In this document: in pieces, positions 59,232 through 64,000 of the stretch
Position numbering within the stretch: position 1 is the stretch's first letter
Layout: each line of letters starts with the position of its first letter
Assembly (NCBI RefSeq): GCF_002204745.1
Contig: NZ_NIRR01000009.1
Location: 62,001-126,000 of the forward strand
Length of the DNA: 64,000 nt
Direction: 5' to 3'
From: Hymenobacter amundsenii
GTDB taxonomy: Bacteria > Bacteroidota > Bacteroidia > Cytophagales > Hymenobacteraceae
Notes under the pieces: generated by a model
Seen by the model: the letters and a program-made list of their open reading frames with translations, nothing else
What the model was told of the DNA's origin: nothing
Databases searched by the model: none
Position numbers and translations under genes: made by a program

Positions 59232-59664
59232 AAATTGCTAAAAAAATGGGTGGGTTGGGAAGAAGAAAATCAATGCTTTACTCAAATAAAAGCAATAAAA
59301 TTCAAAAAAACCATCTTTAATACAATTTTAATCATATTATAACACCGTTTTAATTCTATTTTTTCACAATGCGTCCCACTAACATCGTAATATTTTCACT
59401 TACAGAAACTTAACTGGCTTCCTACCATAATTCGGTCAAGTTCAACTTAGAGTGGGGCCGGAAACGATACGCCTCGCCCACCCTGTAGCCCGCAAATAGA
59501 TCATGCCCCAATGAACGCCGGCAGCCCACAGGCTTCTCGTACTGCAAACCTCCACGAACCAGTATGCATGACTACAACCCTGGTTCTTCGCTGCTCCCAT
59601 TGGCACGAGCCATCACAATTCATCAGTAGCTACTACGGCGGCGGGTCGGACAGCGGCCGAAGAA
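59232..59664. other. 433-bp gap; AT-rich upstream region of the DUF2147 gene
   Basis: 59240-59410 is strikingly AT-rich against the rest of the window and probably holds the promoter of the DUF2147 operon. 59420-59664 has ordinary composition and no supported gene; an 80-codon frame at 59511 has no family features. Confidence 0.55.
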
Positions 59665-60798
59665 TCAGTTTGCGTCTAGCGCCTGCGCCAAATCGGCCAG
59701 TAGTTCAGTTGTTAGCTCAATCCCAACACTCAAGCGCACCAACCCGGCTGTAATGCCTAGCTTCTGGCGCTGCTCCTCAGTAAGCGCCCGGTGTGAAGTA
59801 CCCGCTGGGTATGACAAGGATGAATCGACGCCGGCTAGCGAGGGCGCAAACGGGAACCGTTGGCTGGCCCGCATGAACCGGCTCACGGCCTCGGTGGTAT
59901 CATCAGCCAACCGGAACGACACCATGCCGCCGAACAACGCCCCACCTTGGTTGGCAGCCAGCAGATGTTGCGGATGGCTGTTGAGGCCCGGATAAAACAC
60001 TTCTCCTACCGCCGGGTGGCGAGCCAGTAGCTCGGCCACGGCCTCGGCATTGCGGCAGTGGGCCTCCACTCGCAGGCGCAAGGTTTTGAGGCCCCGCACG
60101 GCCAGCCAGCTTTCCATCGGGCTCAGCGTGAGCCCGAACAACGTGCCGATTTGCTTAAGCCGGGCGGCGTCTTCGGGGGTGCGGGCCACTACCACGCCGG
60201 CCGTTACATCGGAGTGGCCGGCCAGGTACTTGGTTACGCTGTGCATCACGAGGTCGGCGCCGTATTCGAAGGGGTGGGTGAGCACGGGCGTGGCGAAGGT
60301 GTTGTCCACGACCAGCTTCAGGCCCAGGGCGTGGGCCGCTTCGGCAGCAGCTCGCAGGTCGGCCACCCGCAGCAGCGGGTTGCTGATGGTTTCGCAGAGA
60401 AGCAGCCGGGTGCGGGGCTGCACGTGGGCAGCCAGGTTTTCGGTCAGCTCATCGAAGGGCACGTAGCTCACGGTAATACCCAGCCGGCTCAGCTCCTGAT
60501 CGAGCAATGATGAGGAGCCGCCGTAGATATCGGCTGCGCAGAGGACATGGTCGCCGGCCGCGCAGTAGGTCATCAGGGCCGCGAAAATGGCCGCCATGCC
60601 CGAACCCGTTGCCACCGCCCCGGCCCCTTTCTCCAGCCGCGTCACGGCCTCGGCCAACTCGTCGGAGTTAGGGTTGCCGTTGCGAGAGTACAGGTACCGG
60701 CTACCGGGCTCCCCGAAGTAGAGCTCCAGCTCATTCAGGTCCTCAAACTTGAAAACCGAGGTCTGGTAAATCGGGGTGATTTTGGGGTTGATCTGCAT
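59665..60798 (-). CDS. Cys/Met-metabolism PLP enzyme (cystathionine gamma-synthase/lyase type)
   Basis: PLP-dependent transsulfuration enzyme; synthase, lyase and O-acetylhomoserine sulfhydrylase cannot be told apart from sequence. 377 aa from the ATG at 60796-60798 (MQINPKITPIYQTSVFKF). A further ATG 25 codons upstream is possible, but that extension is encoded by a repeat-like AATCGCTGATTCGCGCTGAT. Family signatures: YSRNGNPNSDELAEAVTRLE, GSGMAAIFAAL, DIYGGSSSL, VVDNTFATP and the PLP lysine in MHSVTKYLAGHSDV. Confidence 0.9.
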   Translation of the reverse strand: MQINPKITPIYQTSVFKFEDLNELELYFGEPGSRYLYSRNGNPNSDELAEAVTRLEKGAGAVATGSGMAAIFAALMTYCAAGDHVLCAADIYGGSSSLLDQELSRLGITVSYVPFDELTENLAAHVQPRTRLLLCETISNPLLRVADLRAAAEAAHALGLKLVVDNTFATPVLTHPFEYGADLVMHSVTKYLAGHSDVTAGVVVARTPEDAARLKQIGTLFGLTLSPMESWLAVRGLKTLRLRVEAHCRNAEAVAELLARHPAVGEVFYPGLNSHPQHLLAANQGGALFGGMVSFRLADDTTEAVSRFMRASQRFPFAPSLAGVDSSLSYPAGTSHRALTEEQRQKLGITAGLVRLSVGIELTTELLADLAQALDAN

Positions 60799-60921
60799 AA
60801 ATCGCTGATTCGCGCTGATTAATCGTGATGACACTGGTTTTTCGTTCTTACCAACCTCAACTAACTGCTCCATTTAAAACTAACGTCGGCACGGATAATG
60901 AGCGCGAATCGGTGGTCAAAC

Positions 60922-60952
60922 AAAAAGCCTTCCCCGCAAAGGAAAGGCTTTT
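60922..60952 (-). terminator. Rho-independent terminator of the atpD-atpC transcript
   Basis: On the minus strand AAAAGCCTT and AAGGCTTTT form a 9-bp stem around a 12-nt loop, ending in a T5 run. It lies 24 bp after the atpC stop. Confidence 0.85.
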
Positions 60953-60975
60953 CAGTAGAAGCTGGAACCCGAAGA

Positions 60976-61215
60976 TTACGCCGAAGCGCCTTCGGCCAAT
61001 ACGATAACGTTGTTGCGCAGCACTTCCACCACGCCGCCTTCAATCTGGAAGCGGGTAGCGCCGCCGTTGAGCACTACTTCACCGGCCCGCAACGCCGAAA
61101 TCAGCGGCGCGTGGTCGTTGAGCACTTCGAAAAACCCATCGGCTCCCGGGAAGCGGGCCGACGTAACCTCGCCTTCAAATACTTTCCGGTCGGGCGTGAT
61201 GATTTCCAGATGCAT
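60976..61215 (-). CDS. atpC: ATP synthase F1 subunit epsilon
   Basis: 79 aa; the N-terminal beta-sandwich domain only (MHLEIITPDRKVFEGEV, FEVLNDHAPLISALRAG, EGGVVEVLRNNVIVLAE). It lacks the C-terminal helical domain of E. coli epsilon, as is usual in Bacteroidota. It regulates and couples the F1 rotor. It follows atpD by 95 bp filled by an inverted repeat. Confidence 0.95.
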   Translation of the reverse strand: MHLEIITPDRKVFEGEVTSARFPGADGFFEVLNDHAPLISALRAGEVVLNGGATRFQIEGGVVEVLRNNVIVLAEGASA

Positions 61216-61216
61216 A

Positions 61217-61310
61217 TTTTTTTGAGCTTTTAGCGGTTAGCTGTTAGCTGATGGCCGAAGCCAACACTTAGCAGCTAATAGCTAACCGCCATCAGCTAAC
61301 AGCTCAAAAA
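61217..61310. repeat. Inverted repeat between atpD and atpC
   Basis: TTTTTGAGCT and TTAGCTGTTAGCTGATGGC on the left pair with GCCATCAGCTAACAGCT and AGCTCAAAAA on the right. It fills the whole space between the two ATP synthase genes. Its GTTAGCTG units differ from the other repeat families in the window. Confidence 0.78.
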
Positions 61311-62822
<1,512 letters not shown>

Positions 62823-63009
62823 TTATAGATTGGGATGGGTGCAACGATTCAGGCCGCAAAACTACGGCTTAATACCCGCATTGCCAAAGCAGGCAGAAAG
62901 CGGCACGCATCAACTTTTTTTTTCGGCCCTGAATCGCTGATTTTCAGCACCAAAAAGGCTTTCTACCACCTGCCAGGCGAAGAAAGCAGCGAAAATTTTT
63001 CGCCGGAAA

Positions 63010-63040
63010 TTTGCCTGGAATAAAAGCCGCCGTACATTTG
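63010..63040 (+). promoter_or_regulatory. Bacteroidota-type promoter of tRNA-Gln
   Basis: TTTG at 63010-63013 (-33) and TACATTTG at 63033-63040 (-7) are separated by 19 nt, matching the phylum consensus TTTG and TAnnTTTG. The tRNA begins 43 bp downstream. Confidence 0.75.
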
Positions 63041-63082
63041 CAGAACCAAACGGCAACCCGCTCCGGGTGGTCGCTCGGAAAT

Positions 63083-63155
63083 TGTCCGATGGTGTAACTG
63101 GCAACACGCTTGATTTTGATTCAAGAAAGTCCAGGTTCGAGCCCTGGTCGGACAA
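63083..63155 (+). tRNA. tRNA-Gln (anticodon TTG)
   Basis: A complete cloverleaf folds: acceptor TGTCCGA/TCGGACA, D-arm GTGT/ACAC, anticodon stem CTTGA/TCAAG with loop TTTTGAT giving anticodon TTG, and T-arm CCAGG/CCTGG with loop TTCGAGC. A is the discriminator base, and CCA is not encoded. Confidence 0.95.
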
Positions 63156-63169
63156 CAGTTTCCCACAAC

Positions 63170-63217
63170 GCGAAAGGCGCTGATTCTTCCCCTGCCGGAA
63201 GATTCAGCGCCTTTCGC
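63170..63217 (+). terminator. Long hairpin after tRNA-Gln
   Basis: GCGAAAGGCGCTGATTCTT at the left pairs with AAGATTCAGCGCCTTTCGC at the right with one mismatch, around a 10-nt loop. It probably ends the tRNA transcript, although no strong T-run follows. The rest of the gap to prs holds nothing I recognise. Confidence 0.65.
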
Positions 63218-63427
63218 GCTTTCCGGGCCCCAGCTACCGCGGGGCAAGCGGCTGCTTCGCCCCCGTCCGAAAGCTTGGCTGTCCCCGATTTTCTTTCCGG
63301 CGCAGCACGCGCCGCCGCCGTACCCCGGCCCTTCTCTCTTGCCACTCCTCCCCAATTCTCCTTCAGGCCGCGTTCCGGCCAGCCGGAGAATTTTTCGTTT
63401 CCACCTCTTACTTCTTGATATCTACCC

Positions 63428-64000
63428 ATGGCCCAGCAAGTCAAAATTTTCGCCGGTAACGCCTCCCACGAGCTCGGCCAGCAGATTGCCAAAGCGTTTG
63501 GCCAGCCCCTCGGCGACCTCAGCATCCAGCGCTTCGCCGATACCGAGCTCGGGCCCAGCTTCAACGAGAGCATCCGGGGCTGCGCCGTGTTCCTGATCCA
63601 GAGCACCAACCCGCCGGCCGAAAACCTGATGGAGCTCATGCTGATGGTGGATGCCGCCAAGCGCGCTTCGGCTGCCTCCGTAACCGTCGTGATGCCCTAC
63701 TACGGCTATGCCCGCCAGGACCGCAAAGACAAGCCCCGCGTGAGCATCGGGGCCAAAGTAGTGGCCGATTTCGTGCAGAGCGTGGGCACCGACCGCCTGA
63801 TGACCTGCGACCTACACGCCGGACAGATCCAGGGCTTCTTCGATATTCCCGTCGACCACCTCGACGGCGCCACCGTCATGGCCCCCTACATCCAGTCGCT
63901 GGGCCTCGACAACCTCATTTTCGCCTCGCCCGACGTAGGCGGTGTGGTACGGACCCGGGGCTTTGCCAAAAAGTTTGGAGCCGAAATCGTGGTCTGCGAC
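63428..64000 (+). CDS. prs: Ribose-phosphate pyrophosphokinase (PRPP synthetase), 3-prime end outside window
   Basis: Makes PRPP from ribose 5-phosphate and ATP. 191 codons are visible of about 310. N-terminal KIFAGNASHELGQQIAKAFG, IQSTNPPAENLMELMLMVDA, VVMPYYGYARQDRKDKPR and the PRPP synthetase signature DLHAGQIQGFFDIPVDHL are present. The ATG at 63428 (MAQQVKIF) agrees with the family start. Confidence 0.97.
   Translation, partial: MAQQVKIFAGNASHELGQQIAKAFGQPLGDLSIQRFADTELGPSFNESIRGCAVFLIQSTNPPAENLMELMLMVDAAKRASAASVTVVMPYYGYARQDRKDKPRVSIGAKVVADFVQSVGTDRLMTCDLHAGQIQGFFDIPVDHLDGATVMAPYIQSLGLDNLIFASPDVGGVVRTRGFAKKFGAEIVVCD

Noticed and set aside
59511..59753. 80-codon frame on the plus strand
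   Set aside because: No motif or signal peptide, and it runs into the 3-prime end of the PLP enzyme gene on the other strand.

Overview
The window looks like chromosomal DNA of a high-GC Bacteroidota of the Cytophagales, most like Hymenobacter. The evidence is two SusC/SusD pairs, type IX secretion (T9SS) C-terminal sorting domains, a phylum-type promoter (TTTG, 19 nt, TACATTTG) before a tRNA-Gln, a tgt gene without the usual zinc cysteines, and many palindromic intergenic repeats.

About positions 1-44600 are one large polysaccharide-utilisation region for a uronic-acid-rich glycan. The left arm is on the minus strand. Transcription runs from 19827 down to position 1: susC, susD, an alginate_lyase-fold lyase, an SDR mannonate oxidoreductase, uxuA, two GH2 enzymes, a second lyase with an in-frame amber codon, a GH88 unsaturated glucuronyl hydrolase, a DUF4861 lipoprotein, kduI and uxaC (running off the window). 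Diverging from it is a LacI-family regulator (20105-21118), followed by a decayed IS481 element and a minus-strand GH3. The right arm is on the plus strand: two large secreted proteins with related but unassigned TIM-barrel-like catalytic domains (the first frameshifted before its sorting domain), a second susC/susD pair, a GH2, a GH50-like enzyme and a GH3. Together these genes describe cutting of a uronate polymer by lyases and hydrolases, SusCD import, release of unsaturated and saturated uronates, and conversion by KduI, UxaC, SDR and UxuA towards 2-keto-3-deoxygluconate. The last steps (KDG kinase, aldolase, KduD) are not in the window.

Six near-palindromic sites of the form CGnAAACGTTTnCG, each with an A-rich flank in the direction of a downstream gene, lie before uxaC, the lyase/GH88 operon, susC1, the GH3, the first large secreted protein and susC2. 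I infer they are the operators of the LacI regulator. Remnants of two further LacI genes lie at 33121-33321 and 45060-45194, so the region was built by duplication followed by decay.

Positions 44600-46800 are a relic zone: an IS3 fragment, a perfect 20-bp-stem palindrome, the LacI 3-prime remnant and two lower-GC orphan genes. From 46879 to the end the content is mostly housekeeping: rsmG, an ECF sigma factor, a GT2 glycosyltransferase, tgt, a low-GC membrane protein, an LptF/LptG permease, a DMT transporter, ispE, a three-gene PglC/PglD/PglE-like set, two small envelope proteins, a Cys/Met-metabolism PLP enzyme, atpC, atpD, tRNA-Gln and the start of prs. Long inverted repeats of at least three types sit in many of the gaps and cause several false upstream start codons.
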